Assembly: GCF_000379945.1 (NCBI RefSeq)
Contig: NZ_KB904151.1
Coordinates: forward strand, 42,405-106,404
Length of the DNA stretch: 64,000 bases
Reading direction: 5' to 3'
Source: Porphyromonas macacae DSM 20710 = JCM 13914
GTDB lineage: Bacteria > Bacteroidota > Bacteroidia > Bacteroidales > Porphyromonadaceae
The first letter of the stretch is position 1, and every line of letters starts with the position of its first letter. This document shows, piece by piece, positions 18,181-26,276 of the stretch. A program made the translations under genes and the position numbers. The notes below the pieces were generated by a model. The model was not told the origin of the DNA. It made no database searches and saw only the letters and a list, made by a program, of their open reading frames with translations.

Positions 18181-18432
18181 TGCCAGTTGTTGCTCTTAAG
18201 TATTGTGATACTGCTGTTCAAAAGAAAAGTTGCCATAAATGACTGGTACGAGATACCGGAGTGGTTGATTTTTCTCATCTTTTGCCTGAATTATAAACAG
18301 ATTTTCAGAAGAGATTGGTGGAATACATTTTGGCGTACGTTGCAATTTTTTGTTTACATCCTGCTGTTGGTTTTTGCATTGGCTGCTTTCGTCGTGATGT
18401 TTTTGCTCTTGATAACGAAGTTTACTGCGTGA
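18181..18432 (+). pseudogene. C-terminal remnant of a DUF3667-like membrane protein
   Basis: A frame of about 83 codons begins directly after the end of repeat copy B and runs to a stop at 18432. It encodes two hydrophobic segments around a polar stretch: NDWYEIPEWLIFLIFCLNYK and QIFRRDWWNTFWRTLQFF. The pattern of a tyrosine/aspartate-rich stretch, KQIFxxxWWxTxxRTL and a final membrane helix is typical of the C-terminus of DUF3667 proteins, which normally have an N-terminal cysteine-rich zinc-ribbon part. That N-terminal part is missing, and the frame continues upstream into the repeat without an ATG. I infer truncation by the repeat or by a deletion next to it. Family call is by resemblance only. 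Confidence 0.5.
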
Positions 18433-18494
18433 TTCGCGAAAGGAAAATCTTGCTTAATAGAATCTTTGATAACAAATCTTTGACAATCAATCGT

Positions 18495-18521
18495 TTGATT
18501 GTTCAATCTTAATTACCTTTG
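18495..18521 (+). promoter_or_regulatory. Probable promoter of the SGNH/MBOAT cassette
   Basis: TACCTTTG at 18514-18521 with a TTG at 18495-18497, 33 bases before the TTG start of the first SGNH gene. The spacer is 16 bases rather than the 19 seen at the tRNA and rRNA promoters. Confidence 0.5.
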
Positions 18522-18553
18522 TGAGCGAAATTTATAAAAACGTCTATTGAATT

Positions 18554-20008
18554 TTGAAAAAGAGAGAAGGCAATAACCTGCTTCGCTTCTGGTTACTTTT
18601 ATTGTTTGTAAGCGTCGGGTTAGTTCTATTATATTATTTGCCGGAGCAAATAGGTACGCTCGAAGTTAAAAAGATCGATATGCTTTCTTCGCTGCGCAAG
18701 GAGGATACGACAGCCGACTCATTGGTTTATGAGCAGTATATGAGTGTGGCAAAATCCGGTACAGGTATAGAGAAAGCAAAGGCAGAAGAACCTGAGGATG
18801 TACGGGTTGTGAAATCCGAAGAAGAACCGGTTTATCCCGAAAAGAAGGATTTGCCGCAAGGGGAAACAATACCGGATATACAAGAGGGGGATGGCTCCAT
18901 AGAACCGGATTCCGATTCGTTGAAGTTTTTCTTCGATTACAGTACCGACGGGCGAGGGCTTTCCGGTTTTTTCAGCATGATGAAAAGAACGGAAAAAGAA
19001 GGTGCTTTGCATATTGCTTTTTGTGGCGATTCTTTTATAGAGGGAGATGTGTTCACAGGCAGCGTAAGAGAACTGTTGCATGCCCGATTGGGCGGCAGTG
19101 GTGTGGGATGGTTGCCGATAACTTCCGAAGTTGCCGGCTTTAGAAATACCGTTCAACACCGCTTTAAGGGCTGGAAAGATCATTCTATTCTGCATGATTC
19201 GAAGCAGGCCTATATGCTCTCCGGGCACTGTTATCGACCCAATGATGGGGCTATGGTGGAGTATCGTTTGCCGGACAGGGTGGAGCCTTATCGGAAAGTC
19301 TCCATTTACTATAAGGCCGAAACGGATTCGGAGGTTCATATAAACAAAGACTCCATGGCTGTACGTTTACCTGCCACAGGCAGCTTTTTGAGCTCCATAA
19401 CTTTGTCGATGCACTCCCGGCATTTGAGGTTGTCGTTTTCTAAGCCGAAGGGATTGATGCTTTATGGTGTGGCTCTGGACGGTGACCGGGGTGTGGTGGT
19501 GGACAATTACTCTTTGCGCGGAAATGCCGGTTTTCAGCTCTTGGGTATGAATGAACAGACAGCCTCTGTGTATGCCCGGGTAAGACCTATGGATATGATT
19601 GTATTGCAATACGGGCTTAACGTGGCATCGAGTAAACAGAAAGACTATGGTACGTATATTAAGCGCATGGGCAAAATGATTGATTATATGCGTAGGGTAT
19701 ATCCTGCTGCAACCATTGTGCTGATGGGTGTTTCCGATCGTGCCGAACGCTCTTCGGACGGATCTCTGCGCACCATGCCCGGCGTGCTCTATCTGGCCCG
19801 AGCCCAGCGCGAACTGGCTCAGGAAAAAGGTGTTGTTTACTGGGACACTCTGCGCGCCATGGGAGGCCCCGGCAGCATGATACGTTTTGCTCAACAGGGG
19901 CTTGCGGCTAAGGATTATACTCATTTGGGATTTGCAGGAGGGCGGGTCATCGCCCGTAGATTTGTGGAATCTCTGGAGAGAGAAAAGAATTATTATGACG
20001 GTTTCTAA
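18554..20008 (+). CDS. Membrane-anchored SGNH/GDSL-like hydrolase (putative polysaccharide O-acetylation)
   Basis: A 484-residue protein with a TTG start, a cytoplasmic KKREGNN, a signal-anchor helix (LLRFWLLLLFVSVGLVLLYY) and a low-complexity acidic linker to about residue 125. The C-terminal 350 residues form an SGNH-type fold: block I FCGDSFIEGDVF with the nucleophile Ser, a GxN-like LQYGLNVASS segment near residue 355, and a terminal YTHLGFAGGRVIARR with the catalytic His. Such proteins move or remove acetyl groups on envelope polysaccharides. It overlaps the next SGNH gene by 14 bases, and an MBOAT gene follows, so the three likely act as one cassette. Substrate is unknown. Confidence 0.75.
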   Translation: MKKREGNNLLRFWLLLLFVSVGLVLLYYLPEQIGTLEVKKIDMLSSLRKEDTTADSLVYEQYMSVAKSGTGIEKAKAEEPEDVRVVKSEEEPVYPEKKDLPQGETIPDIQEGDGSIEPDSDSLKFFFDYSTDGRGLSGFFSMMKRTEKEGALHIAFCGDSFIEGDVFTGSVRELLHARLGGSGVGWLPITSEVAGFRNTVQHRFKGWKDHSILHDSKQAYMLSGHCYRPNDGAMVEYRLPDRVEPYRKVSIYYKAETDSEVHINKDSMAVRLPATGSFLSSITLSMHSRHLRLSFSKPKGLMLYGVALDGDRGVVVDNYSLRGNAGFQLLGMNEQTASVYARVRPMDMIVLQYGLNVASSKQKDYGTYIKRMGKMIDYMRRVYPAATIVLMGVSDRAERSSDGSLRTMPGVLYLARAQRELAQEKGVVYWDTLRAMGGPGSMIRFAQQGLAAKDYTHLGFAGGRVIARRFVESLEREKNYYDGF

Positions 20009-21230
20009 ACAATTCAAATATCATTTTCTGCGGCTGTGTATTGTTGTGTGCGGAGTATTGTTGGCAGCACCATCGTTTGCACAGCGTATAACAGACCCCG
20101 GTCATACGCTCGATGCCGTTTGGAAACAGATAAAGGAGGGTAGTGAGCCGGTCAGTATTGTCCATTTGGGGGACAGCCATGTGCAGGCCGGTTTTTTTTC
20201 ACAGCCCCTTAGAAGAACATTGGAACAGAAGTGCGATTTATCCGGCTACGGCTGGGTCGGGGGGCACAGGCTTTACGGCTCCAATCAAGTGGGAGAGCTG
20301 AAATTTCTGGCAACACCCCGACGGTGGGCTACGGAGCGGCTTACCCAGGTTGCGGGTTGCAGCACTCCCGGTCCCGGAGGTTTGGTCTTTAAGCCGGGTA
20401 ATGCCCATCACCTCCTCAGCATAGAAACACAGGACGGAAGCCTGTTTAACCGGGTGCTGGTTTACAGAACGGCTGACACGGCGCCTATGCAGGACTATGA
20501 TAAAGCTATACTCAGAGGATCATGCCGGGTTAATGATATTGTTGTCGATACTTTGGAACTGCGAAAACCCTCATCTTCCATAACCTTGCAGGGGAACGGG
20601 CGGAATGCAAAATATTTCGGCTGGCAGCTGATGAATACGGAGCAGAAGCTTTTGTTTCATGCGATAGGATTAAACGGTGCGCGGCTCGATCATTATGCCG
20701 TTTCTCAGTATACCGATGCGTTGCAGGCTCTGCGCCCACGGCTCATTATCGTTTCTCTGGGCAGCAATGATGCTTACACGTATAAATGGGAGACTGCGGA
20801 GGTGGAATGGCGGGTGCGATCTTTAATACACCTGTTGAGAGAAAGCTGTCCGGATGCAAAATTATTACTGACAACACCTCCCCCGGCTTACATCCGTAAG
20901 GCTTATACCGTCAGGAGAAATAGAAAACGGGTTAAACAGTATCATCTGTATCCGAATGAGAATACCCGAAAAATGGCTGAATTGATTATGCGTATAGCCG
21001 GAAAAGAACACTGCGCTGCCTTCAATTTGTATGGAGTTTTGGGGGGAATAGAGGTTCTGCCTGCTATGAAGAAGTCGGGTGAAATCAGTGCCGATGGAAT
21101 TCATTATACCCATCAGGGTTATGCCCGTCATGGCAAACTGTTGGCAACGGCTTTGCTGAAGTCGATGAATTCGGAGATAAAGACGAAGAGTTCTCCAATG
21201 TTATTCACATCTTCTCATCTTGATCGATAA
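19995..21230 (+). CDS. Exported SGNH/GDSL-like protein (putative polysaccharide O-acetylation)
   Basis: A 411-residue protein with a signal peptide (FLRLCIVVCGVLLAAPSFAQ). I chose the ATG at 19995 because upstream in-frame sequence lies inside the preceding gene and the signal peptide starts here; this gives a 14-base overlap. SGNH blocks are clear: VHLGDSHVQAGFFSQ (nucleophile Ser, about 53), VSLGSNDAYTY (Gly and Asn of block III, about 257) and DGIHYTHQGYARHG (catalytic Asp and His, about 375). The related AlgX/PatB proteins transfer acetyl groups to polysaccharide outside the inner membrane. Next to an MBOAT gene, this is the probable periplasmic acetyltransferase partner. Confidence 0.82.
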   Translation: MTVSKQFKYHFLRLCIVVCGVLLAAPSFAQRITDPGHTLDAVWKQIKEGSEPVSIVHLGDSHVQAGFFSQPLRRTLEQKCDLSGYGWVGGHRLYGSNQVGELKFLATPRRWATERLTQVAGCSTPGPGGLVFKPGNAHHLLSIETQDGSLFNRVLVYRTADTAPMQDYDKAILRGSCRVNDIVVDTLELRKPSSSITLQGNGRNAKYFGWQLMNTEQKLLFHAIGLNGARLDHYAVSQYTDALQALRPRLIIVSLGSNDAYTYKWETAEVEWRVRSLIHLLRESCPDAKLLLTTPPPAYIRKAYTVRRNRKRVKQYHLYPNENTRKMAELIMRIAGKEHCAAFNLYGVLGGIEVLPAMKKSGEISADGIHYTHQGYARHGKLLATALLKSMNSEIKTKSSPMLFTSSHLDR

Positions 21231-21236
21231 ACTGAT

Positions 21237-22781
21237 ATGTTCGACTCTTTTTTTAATCAGATAGATTGGCAGTTGTTGCCCTCGATATTGAGCTATAATG
21301 CACAAAGCCCGATTATCTTTTCTTCCGGGCTGTTTTTTGTGTTGATGCTGTTTTTTATTCCTGTTTATCTGTTGTTGCGGGGGAATACCACGGCGCGCAT
21401 CATTTATGTAACGCTTTTCTCTCTTTATTTCTATTACAAGAGTAGCGGAGTGTTCGTACTGCTGCTTGTTTTTGCAGCCACGAGCGATTTTATCATTGCT
21501 TCCCTGATGGATAAAAACAGCGGAAAACATCTCAAACGGAAAATTCTGCTAATCCTTAGTCTGATAATTAATTTGGGCGTTTTGTCTTACTTCAAGTATT
21601 TCAATTTTCTGGGTGAAATGTTTACAGCTCTCATCAATGAGGTCGGAGGATGGTTCGGGGCAGTATCCGGAGAAGAAATAACGTGGAGTCATCGGGATAT
21701 ATTTTTGCCGGTGGGTATCTCTTTCTATACTTTTCAGACGATGAGTTATATCATTGATATCTATCGGGGACGTATCAAACCTCTCCATCGTTGGGTGGAT
21801 TATCTTTTTTATGTGTCGTTTTTCCCTCAATTGGTTGCCGGTCCGATTGTTCGAGCCCGTGAATTTATACCGCAAATACATCGCAAGCCTGCATTGAACC
21901 GCAGTGAATTCGGTGAAGCCCTTTGTCTGATTGTGGCGGGTTTGTTTAAGAAAGCCGTCATCTCCGATTATATCAGTTTGAATTTTGTAGACCGTATTTT
22001 CGATGCTCCTTCCCTTTATACCGGTTTTGAAAATCTGATGGGTGTTTATGGATATGCTTTGCAGATTTATTGTGATTTTTCCGGTTATTCGGATATGGCT
22101 ATCGGTATAGCCTTGATGCTGGGGTTTCGTTTCAACATCAACTTCGATTCGCCCTATCAGTCTGCTACCATCACCGAATTTTGGCGTAGATGGCATATCT
22201 CGTTAAGCAGCTGGCTGAAAGATTATCTTTATATCTCTCTCGGAGGAAATAGAAAGGGACGTTTGCGCACGTATGTCAATCTGATGATTACGATGCTTTT
22301 GGGCGGTTTATGGCATGGCGCTGCCGCTCGTTTTATCCTGTGGGGGGCATGGCATGGAGCCGGACTGGCTTTGCATAAGCTTTGGATGAATCTTTTCCCC
22401 CGGAGTAAACCTGAAGGAACGCAAATGAAGAAGCTATGGCGTATTGTCGGGGTGATCGCAACATTCCATTTCGTTTGCTTCGGATGGATCTTTTTCCGTG
22501 CAAACTCGATGAATACCGGCTTTGAAGTTCTCGACCGTATTCTTTTCCATTTCCATCCGGAGGTAATCTGGCAATTTGTTTCAGGTTATAAAGGTGTTTT
22601 CATGTTAATGCTTTTGGGCTATTTCCTGCATTTCGTGCCACGACGTACAGAGCAGGCCTGGCAAGTACGCATGGGACGTCGTCATTTCGTCTTTCAGGCT
22701 CTTTATCTTCTTATTGCCATTGTGATTGTTTTTCAGGTGCAAAGTGCAGGAGTTCAGCCTTTTATATACTTTCAGTTTTAA
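21237..22781 (+). CDS. MBOAT O-acyltransferase (AlgI/DltB-like)
   Basis: A 514-residue multi-pass inner membrane protein of the MBOAT family with about ten hydrophobic segments. Family marks are PVGISFYTFQTMSYIIDIYRG (about 158-178), FFPQLVAGPIVRAREFIPQ, FCDFSGYSDMAIGIALMLGF-like segment near 282, FWRRWHISLSSWLKDYLYIS (about 313-332) and the active-site histidine in GLWHGAAARFILWGAWHG (about 355). These proteins carry acyl groups, usually acetyl, across the membrane to a periplasmic partner. It begins 6 bases after the second SGNH gene. No alginate synthesis genes are present, so the acceptor glycan is another envelope polymer. Confidence 0.9.
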   Translation: MFDSFFNQIDWQLLPSILSYNAQSPIIFSSGLFFVLMLFFIPVYLLLRGNTTARIIYVTLFSLYFYYKSSGVFVLLLVFAATSDFIIASLMDKNSGKHLKRKILLILSLIINLGVLSYFKYFNFLGEMFTALINEVGGWFGAVSGEEITWSHRDIFLPVGISFYTFQTMSYIIDIYRGRIKPLHRWVDYLFYVSFFPQLVAGPIVRAREFIPQIHRKPALNRSEFGEALCLIVAGLFKKAVISDYISLNFVDRIFDAPSLYTGFENLMGVYGYALQIYCDFSGYSDMAIGIALMLGFRFNINFDSPYQSATITEFWRRWHISLSSWLKDYLYISLGGNRKGRLRTYVNLMITMLLGGLWHGAAARFILWGAWHGAGLALHKLWMNLFPRSKPEGTQMKKLWRIVGVIATFHFVCFGWIFFRANSMNTGFEVLDRILFHFHPEVIWQFVSGYKGVFMLMLLGYFLHFVPRRTEQAWQVRMGRRHFVFQALYLLIAIVIVFQVQSAGVQPFIYFQF

Positions 22782-22829
22782 CCGGTGGAGCGGAGAAAAA
22801 CATAAATTTGTGTAAATAACAGGCCTTAT

Positions 22830-22859
22830 TTGATAATCTAAAAAAAATAACTACCTTTG
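22830..22859 (+). promoter_or_regulatory. Promoter of tRNA-fMet
   Basis: TTG at 22830-22832 and TACCTTTG at 22852-22859 with a 19-base spacer, ending 14 bases before the mature tRNA. The spacing is identical to that of both rRNA promoters in this window, which supports the call. Confidence 0.75.
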
Positions 22860-22873
22860 TGCCATCAAAATAT

Positions 22874-22948
<75 letters not shown>

Positions 22949-22962
22949 TTTATTTATAATGT

Positions 22963-23003
22963 AAAAGGGCTGTGTCAAAACTCATTTTTGGTACAGCCCT
23001 TTT
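22963..23003 (+). terminator. Terminator of tRNA-fMet, formed by the end of a MITE-like repeat
   Basis: AAAAGGGCTGT and ACAGCCCTTTT form a perfect 11-base-pair stem 14 bases after the tRNA. The arms are the outer part of the family-2 repeat at 22967-23120, so the mobile element appears to serve as the tRNA terminator. Confidence 0.7.
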
Positions 23004-23120
23004 CAGGTATGTCAGAATGCGTAAAGTGCAAGGCGTTAAGACCGAGGCTGAAGGGAGCGTACTGAATTGAAGCCGAATGTCGCAGGGAACATAATAATTT
23101 GCGAATTCTGACACACCGTC
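22967..23120 (+). repeat. Family-2 MITE-like repeat, copy 1 (internally deleted)
   Basis: About 154 bp. It starts GGGCTGTGTCAAAACTC and ends TTCTGACACACCGTC, so the ends are imperfect inverted repeats (GGGCTGTGTCA against GACGGTGTGTCA). The body contains AATGCGTAAAGTGCAAGGCG, shared with copies at 40811-40975 and 50038-50332. Compared with the 50 kb copy, about 130 bases after the first end are missing. No coding capacity. Confidence 0.85.
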
Positions 23121-23241
23121 TTTTTCTTTTATTCGTTTTTTTTATGTTTTTTTGTTTGTTTGCGGCCGACCGGACAACGGTTTGACGAACAAAGAACAGA
23201 CGGAAAGGGTTTTATACAATGAACTATTACATATTAGCATT

Positions 23242-23901
23242 ATGAGAAAAACGATTTATTTGCTCCTGGTTTCCTCTATGGCCGTCGTAGGGCTTGGAAG
23301 CTGTAAAAATAACAGAACAGTCAATAAAACAGGAGAAGCCATGATGGCTGTGGTTTCGGATAAGAAAGCCGATACGTTGAAGATAGACCTTGCAAACAGT
23401 TCCATACAATGGCAGGGGTATAAGCCGGGCGGGCAGCATAACGGCGACCTGAAGCTCAAAAGCGGAGAAGTATACATCGTTCCGGCAGATTCGTCTCTGG
23501 TGGGCGGACGTTTCGTGATGGATATGAACACGATCAATTGTCTGGACTTGGATGAGAAAGGAGGTAAAGGAAAATTGGAAGCCCACTTGAAGAGTGCGGA
23601 TTTTTTCGATGTAGCCAAATATCCCGAAGGCATTTTTGAAATCACATCGGTGGAGCAATTGCCTGAAGAAGGATGCTTCCGGGTTACGGGAAATCTTACG
23701 TTGAAAGAAACCACGCTAAGTATTGCTTTTGAAATCAGAGCACAACGAGATGGAAAGGTATTTGCGGCAGCAAGCGATTCGATTACATTGGACAGAACTC
23801 TGTGGGGTGTCAATTATGGTTCTAAGAATGTATTCAAAAATCTAAAAGATAATTTGATTGATGAAAATATCGATATTCAGGTGAATCTTGTTACAGAGTA
23901 A
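23242..23901 (+). CDS. YceI-family lipoprotein
   Basis: A 219-residue protein if the ATG at 23242 is used, which begins the signal MRKTIYLLLVSSMAVVGLG followed by the lipobox cysteine of GSCKNN. The rest is a YceI lipocalin-like beta barrel: SSIQWQGYKPGGQHNGDLKL, GGRFVMDMNTINCLD, FFDVAKYPEGIFEIT and VTGNLTLKETTLSIAFEI follow the family order. YceI proteins bind isoprenoid or amphiphilic molecules in the periplasm; the ligand is unknown. Translation could begin 30 codons upstream in frame, but that stretch lies just after the family-2 repeat and lacks protein-like character. Confidence 0.9.
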   Translation: MRKTIYLLLVSSMAVVGLGSCKNNRTVNKTGEAMMAVVSDKKADTLKIDLANSSIQWQGYKPGGQHNGDLKLKSGEVYIVPADSSLVGGRFVMDMNTINCLDLDEKGGKGKLEAHLKSADFFDVAKYPEGIFEITSVEQLPEEGCFRVTGNLTLKETTLSIAFEIRAQRDGKVFAAASDSITLDRTLWGVNYGSKNVFKNLKDNLIDENIDIQVNLVTE

Positions 23902-23940
23902 TTTTTCTTGTGGAAATCGCTTCCTGATCGGGCATAAAAA

Positions 23941-23974
23941 AAGTAGTTGACAAACAATTGTCAACTACTTTTTT
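23941..23974. terminator. Bidirectional terminator between the YceI gene and tRNA-Gly
   Basis: AAGTAGTTGACAA and TTGTCAACTACTT form a perfect 13-base-pair stem with a four-base loop, flanked by an A run on the left and a T run on the right. It can end both the plus-strand YceI transcript and the minus-strand tRNA transcript. Confidence 0.9.
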
Positions 23975-23980
23975 ACTTAG

Positions 23981-24053
23981 AGCGGAAGACGGGGCTCAAA
24001 CCCGCGACCCTCAGCTTGGAAGGCTGATGCTCTATCAACTGAGCTACTTCCGC
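23981..24053 (-). tRNA. tRNA-Gly (TCC)
   Basis: Minus-strand cloverleaf with acceptor GCGGAAG/CTTCCGC, D arm GCTC-GAGC, anticodon arm CAGCC-TTCCAAG-type loop with anticodon TCC, T loop TTTGAGC and discriminator T, the base typical of bacterial tRNA-Gly. CCA is not encoded. It is co-transcribed with the tRNA-Tyr 30 bases upstream. Confidence 0.95.
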
Positions 24054-24083
24054 AAAATAATGTTGCTTTCTTTGAAAATCGAG

Positions 24084-24166
24084 TGGGCAGTGATGGATTC
24101 GAACCACCGAAGGCGTAAGCCAGCTGAGTTACAGTCAGCCCCATTTGGCCACTCTGGTAACTGCCC
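24084..24166 (-). tRNA. tRNA-Tyr (GTA)
   Basis: Minus-strand 83-base class II tRNA with acceptor GGGCAGT/ACTGCCC, anticodon loop CTGTAAC (anticodon GTA), a long variable arm and T loop TTCGAAT. Discriminator A, CCA not encoded. First gene of a two-tRNA transcript with tRNA-Gly. Confidence 0.95.
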
Positions 24167-24194
24167 TTAACCTCTCCATTCTCTGATGAAGCGG

Positions 24195-24228
24195 TGCAAA
24201 GATAGTGAAATTATTTTAATTTATCCAA
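24195..24228 (-). promoter_or_regulatory. Promoter of tRNA-Tyr/tRNA-Gly
   Basis: The minus strand carries TATCTTTGCA at 24195-24204 and a TTG at 24226-24228, 29 bases before the tRNA-Tyr 5' end. The promoter overlaps the last codons of ribH, which is transcribed in the same direction. Confidence 0.6.
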
Positions 24229-24741
24229 ATTGCACATCTTAATTGCAGCTTCTGCAGCTTCACTTCCTTTATTGCCCAGACGGCCACCTGCTCTATCCAA
24301 AGCCTGTTCTATATTTTCTGTGGTCAAAACGCCGAAAATAACAGGCTTGCTCTGCAAATTGAAAAGTGTACCTGATACCATCTCCGGCATAATGCCCATA
24401 TTCAGCCGGGTGATACCGAATGTAACTCCCTGGCTGATGAAATCGAAGTGCGGCGTCTCTCCTCTGACAATACAGCCAAGAGCAATGACGGCATCGATTC
24501 CCTCTTTTCTCATCAACTGTGCCGAAGCATAAGTCAACTCGAAAGCGCCGGGCACCTGCCACACGGTAATATCTTTGCTGTTGACCCCATGTCGAATAAG
24601 AGTTTCCATTGCACCGTCCAGCAAAGCATGGGTGACTTGTCCGTTCCATTCGGCAACGGCAATGCCGATGTGCAAACCTTTGCCGCTGGGGGTCCTTAGG
24701 TCAAAGGGATTTATTTCGGTAAGTTTAGCTTCAGTAGCCAT
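24211..24741 (-). CDS. ribH: 6,7-dimethyl-8-ribityllumazine synthase
   Basis: A 176-residue enzyme for the penultimate step of riboflavin synthesis, condensing an aminouracil with dihydroxybutanone phosphate; the family forms 60-mer or pentamer shells. Motifs: [20 protein letters not shown] (about 29-48), [12 protein letters not shown] (about 62-73), [16 protein letters not shown] with the catalytic His (about 88-103), and [20 protein letters not shown] (about 132-151). It stands 27 bases after a membrane TPR gene. No FMN riboswitch was seen upstream. Confidence 0.96.
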   Translation of the reverse strand: MATEAKLTEINPFDLRTPSGKGLHIGIAVAEWNGQVTHALLDGAMETLIRHGVNSKDITVWQVPGAFELTYASAQLMRKEGIDAVIALGCIVRGETPHFDFISQGVTFGITRLNMGIMPEMVSGTLFNLQSKPVIFGVLTTENIEQALDRAGGRLGNKGSEAAEAAIKMCNLDKLK

Positions 24742-24768
24742 AAGTGATTTATTATCTGCAATAAGAAC

Positions 24769-25455
24769 TTATTTGCCTTGAGCTGCTTTCGCACGAATGA
24801 TATCGGCTTCTACCTGTGCCGATTCGGGAGACATATAATATTTGGTCTTTATCTCTTCGTATACTTCAAGAGCTTTTTTATGGTTACCCAGTTTCTCGTA
24901 TACATGACCGGCTTTCAGTAAACAGCTTGGAGAAACAGCCTCGTTGGAAGCCAGTTGAGCCGCTTTCATAAAAGCATTTGCCGCATCTTCCAGTTTATCC
25001 AGTTGAACGTAGCAGTCCCCCATCAATCTCATGATAGAAGGAGATACGATATTTTCTTTGGATTTGAATTTTGACAAATGCTCCAAAGCCTCTGCGTATT
25101 TACCCATATCGAAGTAACAGATGCCGGCATAAGCTTCTGCCAGATTAGCGGCATCGGTACCTTTATATTTATCGATGATCTCCAATAAACCGGCGTTGCC
25201 GATACCCATACCGTTCAATGCCACGCTGTCATTGCCCATGATGAATTTATCTTCGGCAACGTAAATTTTGTCGGAAGCCTTTTCATTCCGAGGCTTTTTA
25301 ACGAAATGCATATAAGCAAAAATACCGGCGACAACGGCAATGACTATGAGTACCGCAATGATGATTTTGTTGATGTTTTTTTCGACGAACTGTTCGGACT
25401 TAGAAACAATTTCTTCCGCGTTCTTTTCCTGATTTTTAATGTTCTTTTGAGCCAT
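24769..25455 (-). CDS. Membrane-anchored TPR protein
   Basis: A 228-residue protein with a charged cytoplasmic N-terminus, one membrane helix (IIIAVLIVIAVVAGIFAYM, about 32-50) and four or five tetratricopeptide motifs in the remainder, for example ANLAEAYAGICYFDMGKYAE and LLKAGHVYEKLGNHKKALEV. The layout resembles YfgM-type periplasmic TPR proteins linked to the Sec translocon, but this is by architecture only. It precedes ribH by 27 bases, and a TACCTTTGC box lies upstream on the minus strand. Confidence 0.85.
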   Translation of the reverse strand: MAQKNIKNQEKNAEEIVSKSEQFVEKNINKIIIAVLIVIAVVAGIFAYMHFVKKPRNEKASDKIYVAEDKFIMGNDSVALNGMGIGNAGLLEIIDKYKGTDAANLAEAYAGICYFDMGKYAEALEHLSKFKSKENIVSPSIMRLMGDCYVQLDKLEDAANAFMKAAQLASNEAVSPSCLLKAGHVYEKLGNHKKALEVYEEIKTKYYMSPESAQVEADIIRAKAAQGK

Positions 25456-25491
25456 ATTATCGTTAAAATCTTATTGTTCTCTTTTTATGCG

Positions 25492-25500
25492 GCAAAGGTA
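25492..25500 (-). promoter_or_regulatory. Probable -7 box for the TPR-ribH transcript
   Basis: The minus strand reads TACCTTTGC, a perfect -7 box, 37 bases before the start of the membrane TPR gene. Confidence 0.55.
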
Positions 25501-25615
25501 ATACTTTTCCGTAATAAGTACGTTGCAGTGAAGTAATTATCTGTATACTTCAAAAACGGGTGAAGGGTAATTTGGGGAGGCCTTTCGATACTTGAAAAAA
25601 ATCATGATGAAAGAA

Positions 25616-25672
25616 TCGAAATTCTCTGCCTGATGGTTGAAAATTCTTTGCCTGAAGAATTTTTATTCTCCT
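25616..25672 (+). repeat. Family-1 repeat, copy C (reduced form)
   Basis: About 57 bp with AATTCTCTGCCTGATGG and TTGAAAATTCTTTGCCTGAA, the two arms of the first hairpin of the long form. The AAGTTAACTT and ATCCGTAGCGCTACGGAT palindromes are missing. Confidence 0.75.
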
Positions 25673-26276
25673 TAAGAATCTTTCTGTCGATTGTGGGATA
25701 ATGCATTATATCTATATGATTTTTATGTGATTTCTTGTTATTTATATGGATTTTGTACTGTGTAAACGCTCGTTTTTCAGAGTGTGTTTTTATTTTTTCA
25801 ATGAATATATGTGTTTTTTTATATAATATTTATTTAGTTGATTTCTTATGTTTTTTAGAAGAAAATAATTTTTTCTCTTTTTTTGTTGTCCTAAGTATTT
25901 GAAAATGTTGTTATTGGTGTATAATGGAAAGACATTCTTGTTTTTTCATATATTGACGATTGCATTCAACATAGTTCATTTTTTTTGTATAATTTTTTCA
26001 AAAGTTATTGTTTTTTTAGAATATTTATTTATTTTTACGATTAGAAAGCAACAGATCGGTTTCAATCTTAATTTTATTTTTGATCGTGAGTCTGTCTTAA
26101 TTGTTTGTGTAGTTGAATTTATTTGGATTTTAAGCCAAAGTATTTTGTTTGGTTGTTATAATCTCTCCTTATTGTTGTTGTGAAGACTTTTTGAGAGTAA
26201 TTCTTTGTCTGAACTTATATAAGACACGTTAATTGTTTAATCTCGGCTCTTGGGAATAGAGTTTAAAAGGAAAAAT
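25673..26276. other. AT-rich gene-free stretch before the fimbrial operon
   Basis: About 600 bases, very T-rich on the plus strand. The only long open frame (25899-26183) codes for a Phe/Ile/Leu/Val-rich sequence that follows from base composition, has no recognisable motif and is not accepted as a gene. A weak promoter-like AATTCTTTG lies near 26199-26207. The likely content is the fimbrial operon's promoter and a long leader. Confidence 0.5.

Noticed and set aside
22967..23120. Family-2 copies as insertion sequences
   Set aside because: They are 150-295 bases with no transposase frame, so at most they are non-autonomous derivatives.
25899..26183. Open frame of 94 codons, rich in Phe, Ile, Leu and Val
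   Set aside because: Its content follows from the T-rich plus strand. No signal peptide layout, promoter or recognisable pattern supports it.
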